This document shows positions 42,131 to 49,890 of a DNA stretch of 64,000 nucleotides, in pieces (positions within the stretch are counted from its first letter, which is position 1; the number at the start of each line of letters is the position of its first letter). The notes below the pieces were generated by a model. That model saw nothing but the letters and a program-made list of their open reading frames with translations, ran no database searches and was not told the origin of the DNA. The position numbers and the translations under genes are program-made. Origin of the DNA: Halioglobus sp. (GTDB lineage Bacteria > Pseudomonadota > Gammaproteobacteria > Pseudomonadales > Halieaceae); the NCBI GenBank assembly GCA_002699145.1, contig PABK01000052.1:1-64000 (forward strand), given 5' to 3'.

Positions 42131-42935
42131 ACAGGTGGGTATTGCAGTGGCTACATTTGTCCGTCGTGCCGCGCCATTGATGTCCACACGCGAGGCACTG
42201 ATAGCCGCGCTTGGCCGCGGCTTTCTCTGACGGCTCCTGCTCAGCCAGCCTGGCCAGCGCGCGCTTCTCGGCCTCCTCTTTTGCAGCGTCATACCTGGGG
42301 TGGTAGACCCAGGATCGCCCCGTCGTGGAATGCTCGATACAGGTACGGAGGACATCGGTGTACCGCCCCGATTTTTCTTCAAGGAACACCGGGGCTGTGG
42401 CGGTCAGGTTCAGTTCAAGGACGCCGCAGCGCTTGATTTCGGGACGCCGAATCACCGTGGGTATCGCTCGTCCGGGGTACGTGCAGTAAATGACGAAGGG
42501 GACGTTTTTCACGTGTCCCAAAACATCGACCTCTACGCCCGAGAATGGGCTACCGACTTGCTGTGCTTCAAGCTCAAGCACCGACTCTCTGGCAATAACA
42601 AAGTCGAACCTGGTTGATCGATGGATACCCTCGGTAGCGATTTCGGCAGTGTCGACGAACGCTGGCGTTCGCAGCCGTAACCCCTCGATCGCGAGTTGCC
42701 GGAACATCAGCCGAACGGACATGTACAGTGAATACTCGCACGTCCGAAGCGACCTGGAAGCCACGTGGCGACTACGATGTGCGAAGTGCCATTCGTTCAC
42801 CTCTCCTTGCCGGGCGACCAGCGCAACCCCGCACGAGGGACAGATACACCCGCAGCCGCCTCCCCGGGCTACACTGGCGACATCGACCAGGCGGCCGGAA
42901 TCCTGGTGCAGCCCAAATGGAATCAGTGATTGCAT
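42114..42935 (-). CDS. CoiA-like protein with C-terminal zinc ribbon
   Basis: 273 residues. The N-terminus has the CoiA zinc-finger pattern (CICPSCGVALVARQGEVNEWHFAH), a middle nuclease-like region (FDFVIARESVLELEAQQ has the acid-x-E-x-Q of PD-(D/E)XK folds) and a C-terminal ribbon (YQCLACGHQWRGTTDKCSHCNTHLY). CoiA helps natural competence in Gram-positive bacteria; relatives on mobile elements are of unknown role. First gene of the operon. Confidence 0.7.
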   Translation of the reverse strand: MQSLIPFGLHQDSGRLVDVASVARGGGCGCICPSCGVALVARQGEVNEWHFAHRSRHVASRSLRTCEYSLYMSVRLMFRQLAIEGLRLRTPAFVDTAEIATEGIHRSTRFDFVIARESVLELEAQQVGSPFSGVEVDVLGHVKNVPFVIYCTYPGRAIPTVIRRPEIKRCGVLELNLTATAPVFLEEKSGRYTDVLRTCIEHSTTGRSWVYHPRYDAAKEEAEKRALARLAEQEPSEKAAAKRGYQCLACGHQWRGTTDKCSHCNTHLYAART

Positions 42936-43107
42936 ACTTTATAGTGCACGAGCCATTGGCGGATAGGCGGTATTGCCCGGGTTCGCGTGTGGCCAGCGCG
43001 GTCGTCAAGATTCTGGACGGTATCCTGCTTCGCGTTCGAACGGAATACCCATACCTACCCCGCAAACCCGTGCACCCGTGACATCGACGGATTTATGGGC
43101 TATATTT

Positions 43108-43140
43108 AACTATCACTAACACTGTTAGGAATAGATAGTT
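43108..43140 (+). promoter_or_regulatory. Nested palindrome before RES toxin-antitoxin operon
   Basis: AACTATC (43108-43114) / GATAGTT (43134-43140) encloses CTAAC-act-GTTAG (43116-43128). TATATT just upstream could be a -10 box. It abuts the antitoxin ATG at 43142, so a bound antitoxin would block the promoter and ribosome site. Confidence 0.55.
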
Positions 43141-43141
43141 T

Positions 43142-43729
43142 ATGTTGACGGAAGCGGATCGCACAACACTGGCCGAGGCGGGGATCACCAACCTCGACCA
43201 CCTGGCTTCTGCGGCCGCGGCCTTCCTGCGCGCGCACCCGGTTTACGCGGCCGCGCCGGTGACCAATGCCCTGTCCGTGGCTGAGGAGCACTACCTGCGC
43301 GGCGCCGGCGCGCGGGGTATTGGCGTCTGGTCCGAGGCGCAAGCGGCGGACAATGTGGCGATCATCGCTGGGGAGTTCGCCCAGATGGTCACCACGGCCC
43401 TCACGCAGAAGGCGGCGGCCGAGCGACTGGGCGTCAGCACCAGCCGTGTCCGCCAGAAGCTCGAAGCAGGCGAACTGTACGCCGTCCGTGCCACCGGTGG
43501 ACGGGTGTGCCCACGCTTCCAGTTCGGTCCCAATGGCACGCTACCCGGGCTGGAAGTCGTCCTGCGGGCCCTGCGCCCCGAGGCACATCCGGTGGCGGTG
43601 CAGCGCTTTTTCATGGACACCCACCCGGACCTCGCATCAGACACGCTGGGCCGCACCCTGAGTCCCCATGAGTGGCTGCTGACCGGCCACCCACCCGCGG
43701 CGGTCGTGGACTTGGCCCGCGAGGTCTGA
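43142..43729 (+). CDS. Antitoxin of RES-type module
   Basis: 195 residues. Contains an excisionase-like HTH (TQKAAAERLGVSTSRVRQKLEAGELYAVR) and a C-terminal LSPHEWLLTGHPPAAVVDLAREV, the segment that in RES/ParS-type antitoxins caps the toxin. Stop and the toxin start share a base (TGATG). It probably also autoregulates via the palindrome in front. Confidence 0.75.
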   Translation: MLTEADRTTLAEAGITNLDHLASAAAAFLRAHPVYAAAPVTNALSVAEEHYLRGAGARGIGVWSEAQAADNVAIIAGEFAQMVTTALTQKAAAERLGVSTSRVRQKLEAGELYAVRATGGRVCPRFQFGPNGTLPGLEVVLRALRPEAHPVAVQRFFMDTHPDLASDTLGRTLSPHEWLLTGHPPAAVVDLAREV

Positions 43730-44373
43730 TGGGCAAATTCCCGGAACCACCGGGCGTTGAGGTCCTGCGGTCGATCGAGCCTGTCCTGCACCGCCTGGCG
43801 GCGGGTACCCTCGTAAGCCGCCTGTACTTCGTCGGCGGTGAGCATCCGACGTCCTGGGACACCTTTCGCCATGTCGGCCCCACCACCAGCCGTTTCGATC
43901 ACCACCTGCCGGACGGGCAAGGCAGCGCGCAGCAACAGGACCGCGGCATCATGTACCTGGCCACCGGCCCCGAGGCGATCCCGACCTGTTTGGCCGAGGT
44001 ATTCCAGGCCACGCGCCTGATTGATCGGCATGCCAGGGACCCGGTGCTGACCGGCTTTGCACTGGCGGACGACCTCGCCCTCCTCGACTTAAGCGGTCCC
44101 TTCGCCACTGCGATCGGTGCTTCTATGGCCGTGCACTCTGGGCCCCGGCCGCGTGCTCGGCGCTGGGCGCAGCAATTGTACGATGCCTACCCGACGATCG
44201 ACGGCCTGCTGTACTGCGCCTCGATGTACGCCAACGCGCCGGCCATCGCCCTGTTTGAACGCGGTGCACGCGCGATCCCCGAACGTCCGGTCTTTCACCG
44301 CGAGTTGCGCGACGCCGTTATGGCAAACATCCTTACCGAAACCGCCCGGGTCATCGGCTATCAGGTAGTTTGA
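43729..44373 (+). CDS. RES-domain toxin
   Basis: 214 residues. RES pattern: HRLAAGTLVSRLYFVGG, SRFDHHLPDG, GIMYLATGPEAIPTCLAEVFQ. RES toxins such as MbcT degrade NAD+. Start ATG at 43729 overlaps the antitoxin stop by one base. Confidence 0.85.
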   Translation: MGKFPEPPGVEVLRSIEPVLHRLAAGTLVSRLYFVGGEHPTSWDTFRHVGPTTSRFDHHLPDGQGSAQQQDRGIMYLATGPEAIPTCLAEVFQATRLIDRHARDPVLTGFALADDLALLDLSGPFATAIGASMAVHSGPRPRARRWAQQLYDAYPTIDGLLYCASMYANAPAIALFERGARAIPERPVFHRELRDAVMANILTETARVIGYQVV

Positions 44374-44402
44374 GCGCCGGCGAGCCGCGTGTCGCGCGCG
44401 GA

Positions 44403-45257
44403 TCACACCCCCTCCCCCGCCAGGATAAAGGCGCGGGCTTTATACGCTTGGTTCACAGCTCCGAGGAAAGCTTCCGCTTCCGCGTGGATGAAGCGTGACC
44501 ATCCCTGCAGGTAGGCGGCGCTGTTCTGGATGCTCGCCTGGCTATCCACCTCACAATCGTGGCACAACATCGCCGCGGTGATCTCCGCGACCAGTTCTTC
44601 CCTTGAGTACTCGTCTTTGCTCTCGAAGCGTCCGGCATCGGCGGCGAATCGGCATAGTCGGTGTGGGTGGCCGGTACTGTGGGCCAGTTCGTGAAAGTAG
44701 GTGCTGTAAAACTCGTCGGTTGAGACCACTTCCTCGACGGAGGGCATGTATACCCGGTCCAGGGCAGGCGCATAAGCCGGCGCACCGTGACTGACGCTGA
44801 TCTGTTCACGGGCGAGGTAGCGTGTAGCGATGTGTTCGGCGCCACTCACTCGTACCGATTTCCCTGTAGCCGACTGTGGTATGGACACCATCTGTACGTC
44901 CCTGACCAGGTCTAGGTTGAACACAAAACTATGCCGTATCACGAAACGCGCTTGTTCAGTGTCCTCGCTATCGCTTGCATCCAGGCGCTTGTAGAAGATG
45001 ATCGGTACCCCCTTCCCTTTCGCCTCGGTAAGTTGGCCGCCGGCCTGCTGGATCTGCCTGAAGGTAGCCCAGTAGGGGCTCTTATAGTCCTCGGTATTGG
45101 CGACGATCGCGGTAATGAACTGATTGATCCCTTGGTAGGCCTTGCCACTGAATGCATTGGACTGTGCCCTGATCAGGCATGGGTTGTGCCAGATGAGATC
45201 TCCCGCACTCATATGGGCTTTCAGGGTTTCAATGACTTTTTGTAGACTCTTGTGCAT
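44403..45257 (-). CDS. Second ArdC-like protein (zincin)
   Basis: 284 residues from the ATG at 45257 (GAGG 9 nt upstream); an ATG at 45281 is the alternative. ArdC-like N-terminus (KVIETLKAHMSAGDLIWHNPCL, SGKAYQGINQFI) and zincin motif TYFHELAHSTGHPHR with EELVAEITAAML. Colinear with ArdC at 16890-17798 but only distantly similar. It has its own structured leader (type 2), ending close to the start. Confidence 0.82.
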   Translation of the reverse strand: MHKSLQKVIETLKAHMSAGDLIWHNPCLIRAQSNAFSGKAYQGINQFITAIVANTEDYKSPYWATFRQIQQAGGQLTEAKGKGVPIIFYKRLDASDSEDTEQARFVIRHSFVFNLDLVRDVQMVSIPQSATGKSVRVSGAEHIATRYLAREQISVSHGAPAYAPALDRVYMPSVEEVVSTDEFYSTYFHELAHSTGHPHRLCRFAADAGRFESKDEYSREELVAEITAAMLCHDCEVDSQASIQNSAAYLQGWSRFIHAEAEAFLGAVNQAYKARAFILAGEGV

Positions 45258-45288
45258 GCTGTTGTCCTCGCGGTAGCTCATGTGATCG

Positions 45289-45464
45289 CCCTCTGGGGGC
45301 GAAGGCCCGGGACAGCTCGCCCGGCGAGCGACCCGCTGGCTTGGCCGTGTCCGGGCAGGGGGAGCCACCCGGCCTGCAAGGCGAGAGCAACGCGCACAAC
45401 TGAAGGCCGGGGGATGCCTGGACCAAGGCCAAACAGCGGCTAGGATGAGCCTCTCCCCAGAGGG
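45289..45464 (-). ncRNA. Candidate type-2 structured leader, copy A (upstream of ardC-like gene)
   Basis: Closed by CCCTCTGGGG (from 45464) pairing with CCCCAGAGGG (45289-45298). Read on the minus strand it contains CTAGCCGC, CTTGGTCCAGGCATC, CCCGGCCT pairing with AGGCCGGG, TGCCCGGACACGG and a GCTCGCC/GCGAGC hairpin. The same words in the same order occur in copy B at 51798-51979. Ends 8 nt before the alternative gene start. Confidence 0.6.
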
Positions 45465-45543
45465 AGATATCTGGAATTCAGGTCAGGACGCAAGGCAATG
45501 ACCGTAGAGCAACAACAGGGTAGTTATCGCCAGGAAGGCTTGC

Positions 45544-45897
45544 TTGGCTAGGCGCACACTTACCTGGCAGGAGCAGACCTATCGCCTGGTTAGGAGTACC
45601 TGGCATTTCTGGGGCCAGGCCCGGCTTATCCAGCTACCCGGCGATGACAGTGACATTCGGATGACACCGGACGAGGCCCAGTTTGTTCAGTTCGCAATGG
45701 CCGCCGGCTTTGAGCCCGAGGCGGGTAAAGACGACAGCGAGATGTCTGCCGCCTGCCAAGTCTATCTTGCAGAAAGCGGCCACCAGGTCTGGACTGTCAG
45801 TGAAGCCTTGCAACTGGTTCGTGACGATGTCGATAAAGCACTTACGGCGCGCCTCATGGACCAACTGATCCACTGGTTTTTCCTGGAGCCGTTTTAG
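45544..45897 (+). CDS. Hypothetical protein
   Basis: 117 residues from a TTG at 45544 (AGGAAGG just upstream). Aromatic, acidic: WQEQTYRLVRSTWHFWGQARLIQLPGDDSDIRMTPDEAQFVQFAMAAGFEPEAGKDDSEM, ending IHWFFLEPF. No family recognised. It diverges from the ardC-like gene across copy A of the type-2 leader. Confidence 0.5.
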   Translation: MARRTLTWQEQTYRLVRSTWHFWGQARLIQLPGDDSDIRMTPDEAQFVQFAMAAGFEPEAGKDDSEMSAACQVYLAESGHQVWTVSEALQLVRDDVDKALTARLMDQLIHWFFLEPF

Positions 45898-45965
45898 CAC
45901 AAGCGATTAACCCTTTTCGCTACCGGCTATTACCACTCGCTTGTCGATAGCACCCAAGCCGAACT

Positions 45966-46838
45966 CTAGTTTTTCCAGGGTAACGCCCGATAGAAGTGTC
46001 TTGCGATGTCAAACGCCTCTTCGAACGGTGGCAATGCGCCTTCTACTTCCGACGTCAGGGTATAGTAGTCGCGTTCAGCTCGAGCACGCAGTTCCTCATC
46101 GTCCATGGCGTCTTGTGTGGGGTCCAGGCCACGCGCCCGGGATTTGACGATCAGGCTGTCCAGTATTGCGCCCTGCTCTACCTCGTCCAGCGGCTCGCAC
46201 TGTTCGAGCAGCAGGTGTAAATCGAAAATGTCCTGTCGCCGTGTTCGATTGCGGGAGGCCTGCTGCAACAGGGCCCGGAATTTTTCCGCAACAAGATCGG
46301 TAAACGAGTACACCTGCAGCTCGCCATCGTCGCCCATGCTCACATTGTCTACATTGGGGAGCGCTTCATTCAGGCTGTAATCGATGGCGATCGTTGTCGG
46401 CGACCGGCCTGCCAGTAATCGCTGATGTTTGGCAGTACCCTTGTAGGCATGCCCTATTCTCAACTTCAACGAAGGATAGGAGGCATCTGTCAGGTGTCTC
46501 GGTTGTACTTCCCAGCTTTGTACCCGGCAATCCAGGTCGTATTCTAGTTTCTCTACTTCATAGGCGAGGCTTGCATCAATGACGTTGACGACCTGTTCCG
46601 GCTCCAGACCGGCGCCTATCGTCAACGGTGTTGAGAAGTCGATATCGCGGGTAAACCTGTGGCTTTGATACCTGACGGCCAGAAGTATGCCGCCTTTGAG
46701 CACCATGTTGGCCTGCAGTTGTTCCTCGCCGGCGATCGCCGCCAGCACCGTATGCACCGCCTGGCGGAATTCGAGGCTCGATTCATCGCCCGCCTGCGCC
46801 ACCCAGTCCCCAAGGCGGCACTCTTCGAGAGGTTTCAT
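45966..46838 (-). CDS. AbiEii-type nucleotidyltransferase toxin
   Basis: 290 residues. MVLKGGILLAVRYQSHRFTRDIDFS is the AbiEii/AbiGii motif (KGG, then R-x-T-R-D-I-D-F); EKFRALLQQASRNRTRRQDIFDLHLLL is the C-terminal motif. Related toxins such as MenT3 transfer pyrimidines to tRNA acceptor ends. It follows the AbiEi gene by 6 bp on the same strand. Confidence 0.87.
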   Translation of the reverse strand: MKPLEECRLGDWVAQAGDESSLEFRQAVHTVLAAIAGEEQLQANMVLKGGILLAVRYQSHRFTRDIDFSTPLTIGAGLEPEQVVNVIDASLAYEVEKLEYDLDCRVQSWEVQPRHLTDASYPSLKLRIGHAYKGTAKHQRLLAGRSPTTIAIDYSLNEALPNVDNVSMGDDGELQVYSFTDLVAEKFRALLQQASRNRTRRQDIFDLHLLLEQCEPLDEVEQGAILDSLIVKSRARGLDPTQDAMDDEELRARAERDYYTLTSEVEGALPPFEEAFDIARHFYRALPWKN

Positions 46839-46844
46839 CGACCC

Positions 46845-47738
46845 TTACTCGAATGTGTTGATGGATAAACACCACTTGTCTGACCACTGTGGAATATATT
46901 CTGCCGTGGCATCAAGCTTTCTGGAGCCCCCTCGTTGTGCGTACTGTGCCCAACTGTCGATGACCTCGTTGGACAATGCAAGGCGTTCCTCGAGGATATA
47001 CCCCGCCCTCACCTTATCAATAGGCTGGCCATGCTGGGTGATTTCATCGGTGATCAGCCTGAGGTATTTCTCCGCGTTGCCCTCGTAGACCTCCAGCACA
47101 TGTCTGATGCCCCCGCACAGGTCCGGATTTCTGAGCATGTCGAGGAACGTCCGACCGATAGTCGATACCCGCAGATGCCTGTCCCGCACATTCTTGTAGG
47201 CGCCCATGTGCTTTGAATGGTAGCGGTGCACTTCGGTTTTACCGATTCGCTTGAAGGCCGTGCGAACCAGACGCGGCATACCGTTATCCAGGTAGGTTTG
47301 CTGGTCCTCCCCCAGGTCCGCTGCCATCAGGTCATTGGCGAACTGTTTCCACTCTTGGGGGCTGGGGGAAGAAAGATACAGGGTCGTCGGTATGCGATTG
47401 GTCAGGCCGTGGTATGCCATGGCACTTAAGTGCGACAGGTAACAGAACGGGTCTATGACACAGGCGACCTCATCTGCCTCCCAGTCTTTGCGGCCCAGCA
47501 GGGAATACACGGAGCTCGGTAACTGACGGGGGGAACTCAGAACCCCCTCTTCCTCTAGCTGACGCAGGGACTTGGTGAAGTCCTGCTGTTCGGCAACTTC
47601 TTTCTTGAGCCCAAGGGCTTCACCGGCATACCGCTTCTCTTTATAGAGATTGAAAATGACCAACCCTAACTGGTACCGGGTGATGACCGGGGTATTTAGT
47701 TCGCCCAATGACAATGTGATGGCTTTGATTAACTTCAA
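46845..47738 (-). CDS. AbiEi-type antitoxin/regulator
   Basis: 297 residues starting at a TTG (47738). Winged-helix N-terminus (TKSLRQLEEEGVLSSPRQLPSSVYSLLGR) and AbiEi core (FCYLSHLSAMAYHGLTNRIPTTLYLS, STIGRTFLDMLRNPDLCGGI). AbiEi represses its operon through inverted repeats and neutralises AbiEii. Its Shine-Dalgarno (GGGGAAGG) lies inside one arm of a 43-bp palindrome, unusual and suggestive of translational control. Confidence 0.87.
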   Translation of the reverse strand: MKLIKAITLSLGELNTPVITRYQLGLVIFNLYKEKRYAGEALGLKKEVAEQQDFTKSLRQLEEEGVLSSPRQLPSSVYSLLGRKDWEADEVACVIDPFCYLSHLSAMAYHGLTNRIPTTLYLSSPSPQEWKQFANDLMAADLGEDQQTYLDNGMPRLVRTAFKRIGKTEVHRYHSKHMGAYKNVRDRHLRVSTIGRTFLDMLRNPDLCGGIRHVLEVYEGNAEKYLRLITDEITQHGQPIDKVRAGYILEERLALSNEVIDSWAQYAQRGGSRKLDATAEYIPQWSDKWCLSINTFE

Positions 47739-47741
47739 GTG

Positions 47742-47784
47742 ACCTTCCCCGGTATATGTCCTTAGGACATATACCGGGGAAGGT
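47742..47784. promoter_or_regulatory. Palindrome 1 of abiE operon
   Basis: Arms of 20 bp (47742-47761 and 47765-47784) are exact complements around TTA. The centre reads GTCC-TTA-GGAC. It sits 4 nt upstream of the AbiEi start and contains the ribosome-binding site. Confidence 0.85.
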
Positions 47785-47853
47785 TAATTAAGTCAACTCT
47801 TTTTTGTCTTGTATTCAGGTACCATCGGCGCTGCATGTTGAACGTTTCTAAAG

Positions 47854-47898
47854 TGCATACTATAATAAGCGTCCGTAGGACGCTTATTATAGTATGCA
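47854..47898. promoter_or_regulatory. Palindrome 2 of abiE operon
   Basis: Arms of 21 bp (47854-47874 and 47878-47898), exact complements around GTA; centre GTCC-GTA-GGAC, like palindrome 1. Each arm contains ACTATAATA, so a -10 box lies within the site on both strands. Confidence 0.85.
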
Positions 47899-48131
47899 GT
47901 ATCCTTTTATATCTGCGCTCTTTTAACTACAGGCCCCACAGGTCTCGGCACATTCCAGGCCCCCGGGCATGTAACCACGCGTGCTCACCGTCGCTTTAGG
48001 GACTGATGCCCTCCCGAGCAACCAGCCGCCGCGCAAGACGGTAGCGACGCCACCGGCACCATGCTCACGCCAGCCCCCTGGCGGTAACAAACCTGAACTA
48101 TTTTTCAGTCCCATAAAGGACTAGGCTGGAA

Positions 48132-48272
48132 CGACTTGGTCGCCACGTTGCGTGGCATTAAGTCGCGGGGACACCCCGCATCTCACGCCGGGACACCCGG
48201 CACGATGGCCTGTAAAGGCCGTCGAATGTTCACACCCGTCGGGTAGCCTACCCGACGGGGATGCTATTCGAC
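48132..48272 (+). ncRNA. Candidate type-3 structured leader, copy C
   Basis: Stem CGACTT (48132-48137) / AAGTCG (48160-48165) encloses GCCACG-ttg-CGTGGC. Then GCGGGG-ACA-CCCCGC (48165-48179), GCCGGG-ACA-CCCGGC (48187-48201), GGCC/GGCC, and a closing stem GTCGAAT (48221-48227) / ATTCGAC (48266-48272) around a long CCCGTCGGG hairpin. It ends 22 nt before the gene at 48295, next to its ribosome site. Region 47900-48130 holds only a CGCCAG/CTGGCG hairpin. Confidence 0.65.
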
Positions 48273-48294
48273 GTTTCACCGGCAGGAGAAACCT

Positions 48295-48645
48295 ATGAAT
48301 AGCATTACGAACGTGGTCACAGTGGCCTATGGCCTGGATGACGAGCCCGAGTCGCAGTTTCGGTGCCCGGTGGTGGTCGAGCCCAGGTTACTGAAGGTGC
48401 TGCAGGGGACCACCCTGCGTGTGGAGCAACTGGTCAGCGAAGCGGCCAGTGCGATCGAACTGGTAGGTCGTTTCGAAGGCGCGTCACGGTATGTGGATTT
48501 TGCGCCCCGGATTGACCTGCCGGCGGGCGAGATTCCCATCGCCCTACGGGTCCAGCTCATCCGGGGTCGCCTGGGCAAGGTCGCCCGCATCGACTTTTCC
48601 GACACGGCACGCTGGGGACATCGGCGGCGATCGATAGGGGCTTGA
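48295..48645 (+). CDS. Hypothetical protein
   Basis: 116 residues after GGAG. Beta-rich: NVVTVAYGLDDEPESQFRCPVVVEPRLLKVLQGTTLRVEQLVSEAASAIELVGRFEGASRYVDFAPRIDLPAGEIPIALRVQLIRGRL. No family recognised. It is a single-gene unit: type-3 leader in front, terminator behind. Confidence 0.6.
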   Translation: MNSITNVVTVAYGLDDEPESQFRCPVVVEPRLLKVLQGTTLRVEQLVSEAASAIELVGRFEGASRYVDFAPRIDLPAGEIPIALRVQLIRGRLGKVARIDFSDTARWGHRRRSIGA

Positions 48646-48688
48646 ACGTCGTTGGAGACCCTTCACACAGGCACATCACCACTGGTCA

Positions 48689-48713
48689 GGAACCCTTCGG
48701 GGTTCCTTTTTTT
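48689..48713 (+). terminator. Rho-independent terminator
   Basis: GGAACCC and GGGTTCC pair across a short TTCG-type loop, followed by seven T. Ends the 48295 unit. Confidence 0.9.
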
Positions 48714-48787
48714 CAGGGCCATCCACGACGGGACAGGTAAGGTATCTTACCTTGAAGCGCCCTCCCCCACGTGTAGTCTAGAAGCTG

Positions 48788-48865
48788 CTTGGTGGCTACT
48801 GACAGTAGCATTGAGTGGCAGGGATACCCTGCATCTTTCCCCATTCGGGTTTCGGCCCGATGGGG
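48788..48865 (+). ncRNA. Candidate type-3 structured leader, copy E
   Basis: CTTGGTG, hairpin GCTACT-gac-AGTAGC (48795-48809), ATTGAGTG, hairpin GCAGGG-ATA-CCCTGC (48818-48832), ATC, then CCCCAT / ATGGGG (48839-48865). Follows the order of copies C and D with different stem bases. Gene 48908 starts 42 nt later. Confidence 0.6.
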
Positions 48866-48907
48866 GCGAAGCCTGCATGGATTTAATTGACGTTAAGGAG
48901 ATTGACC

Positions 48908-49099
48908 ATGTCGAAGTATCTGAACGTGTTTGTACAGGAGCAGTTCGAGTCCAATGGCGAGCAGAAGAGCAACTACACGAAAGTGGGCGTTGCCTTTCCG
49001 CACGACAAGGGCGACGGGTTCAACCTGAAAATCACACCCGGGATCTCGGTCTCGGGTGACCTGGTGGTATTCCCGCCCAAGGACAACGAGAGCAGCTAG
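48908..49099 (+). CDS. Small conserved hypothetical protein
   Basis: 63 residues from the ATG at 48908 (AAGGAG upstream). SKYLNVFVQEQFESNGEQKSNYTKVGVAFPHDKGDGFNLKITPGISVSGDLVVFPP. The VGVAFPxxKGxGFNLK pattern parallels 11166-11375 in the other element. A short beta-barrel-like fold is likely. Single-gene unit with type-3 leader and terminator. Confidence 0.65.
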   Translation: MSKYLNVFVQEQFESNGEQKSNYTKVGVAFPHDKGDGFNLKITPGISVSGDLVVFPPKDNESS

Positions 49100-49109
49100 G
49101 CTTCGCACG

Positions 49110-49138
49110 AAACTCCCGGACTAAACACCCGGGAGTTT
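49110..49138 (+). terminator. Rho-independent terminator
   Basis: AAACTCCCGG / CCGGGAGTTT, 10-bp arms with a 9-nt loop, 10 bp after the 48908 stop. Confidence 0.8.
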
Positions 49139-49153
49139 CCATTGACAGTTTTC

Positions 49154-49191
49154 GCCGCAAGGCATCACCCCGATGGGATATCCCCATCGGG
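49154..49191 (+). ncRNA. Candidate type-3 structured leader, copy F (short form)
   Basis: Hairpin GCC-gcaa-GGC (49154-49163), ATCA, then a 9-bp hairpin CCCGATGGG / CCCATCGGG (49169-49191) and GTATC. A shortened version of the hairpin-ATC-hairpin-ATC order. The RadC-like gene starts 30 nt later. Confidence 0.5.
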
Positions 49192-49220
49192 CGTATCTCA
49201 TCTCTTTTTTAGAGCGAGAT

Positions 49221-49685
49221 ATGACCATGGATGCATTTAACTTTGATTCAAAGGACGAGGTGATTGCAGCAGCAATCCGGTTTGTGGAAGAACGAGCCAT
49301 CTACACATCAGCCACGTTGCAAAGCGCCCGCGAGACCAAGGACCTCCTACGGCTTCGCATTGGCGACCGGGAACGTGAGATCTTCTGTGTGCTGTACCTC
49401 AATTCACAGCACAGGCTGATCGACGTGGATGAGCTGTTCATGGGGACCATCGACGGCGCCGCCGTCTACCCCCGGGAGATCGCCAAGGCGGCGCTCGCGC
49501 GTAACGCCGCGGCCGTGATCCTGGGCCACAACCACCCGTCGGGCACAACAGAGCCCAGTGCGGCGGACAGGCGAATCACGGAGCGGATCGTCAGCTCCCT
49601 GGGCTTGTTGGACATTCGTGTCCTGGACCACGTGATCGTCTCTACAGATGCGACCTTCAGTTTTGCCGAGGAGGGACTGATGTAG
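49221..49685 (+). CDS. radC: RadC-like JAB-domain protein
   Basis: 154 residues from the ATG at 49221. JAMM motif: VILGHNHPSGTTEPSAAD with the upstream glutamate in EIAKAAL region. RadC-like proteins (YeeS type) are common on plasmids and ICEs; enzymatic role is undefined. A terminator follows, and copy F of the type-3 leader precedes it. Confidence 0.87.
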   Translation: MTMDAFNFDSKDEVIAAAIRFVEERAIYTSATLQSARETKDLLRLRIGDREREIFCVLYLNSQHRLIDVDELFMGTIDGAAVYPREIAKAALARNAAAVILGHNHPSGTTEPSAADRRITERIVSSLGLLDIRVLDHVIVSTDATFSFAEEGLM

Positions 49686-49718
49686 GCTGTTTGTTCAGCG
49701 TGACTGACCTGCGCTCAA

Positions 49719-49744
49719 GGGACCCTGCCGGGTTCCTTTTTTTT
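49719..49744 (+). terminator. Rho-independent terminator
   Basis: GGGACCC-TGCC-GGGTTCC (one G-T pair) followed by eight T, 33 bp after the radC-like stop. Confidence 0.85.
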
Positions 49745-49890
49745 GCGCGCGAACCCAGCGCAAAAAAGCCGCCGGGCGGGCGGCAAGCGAGATAGCGGCC
49801 GGAGAGACTTCGTGTGCCGTATTGCCGCGACACGTCGTTGCGTCCTGACTCGCAGGCACAGGGGACCATGGCCCCCTGTGCGGGTTCACA

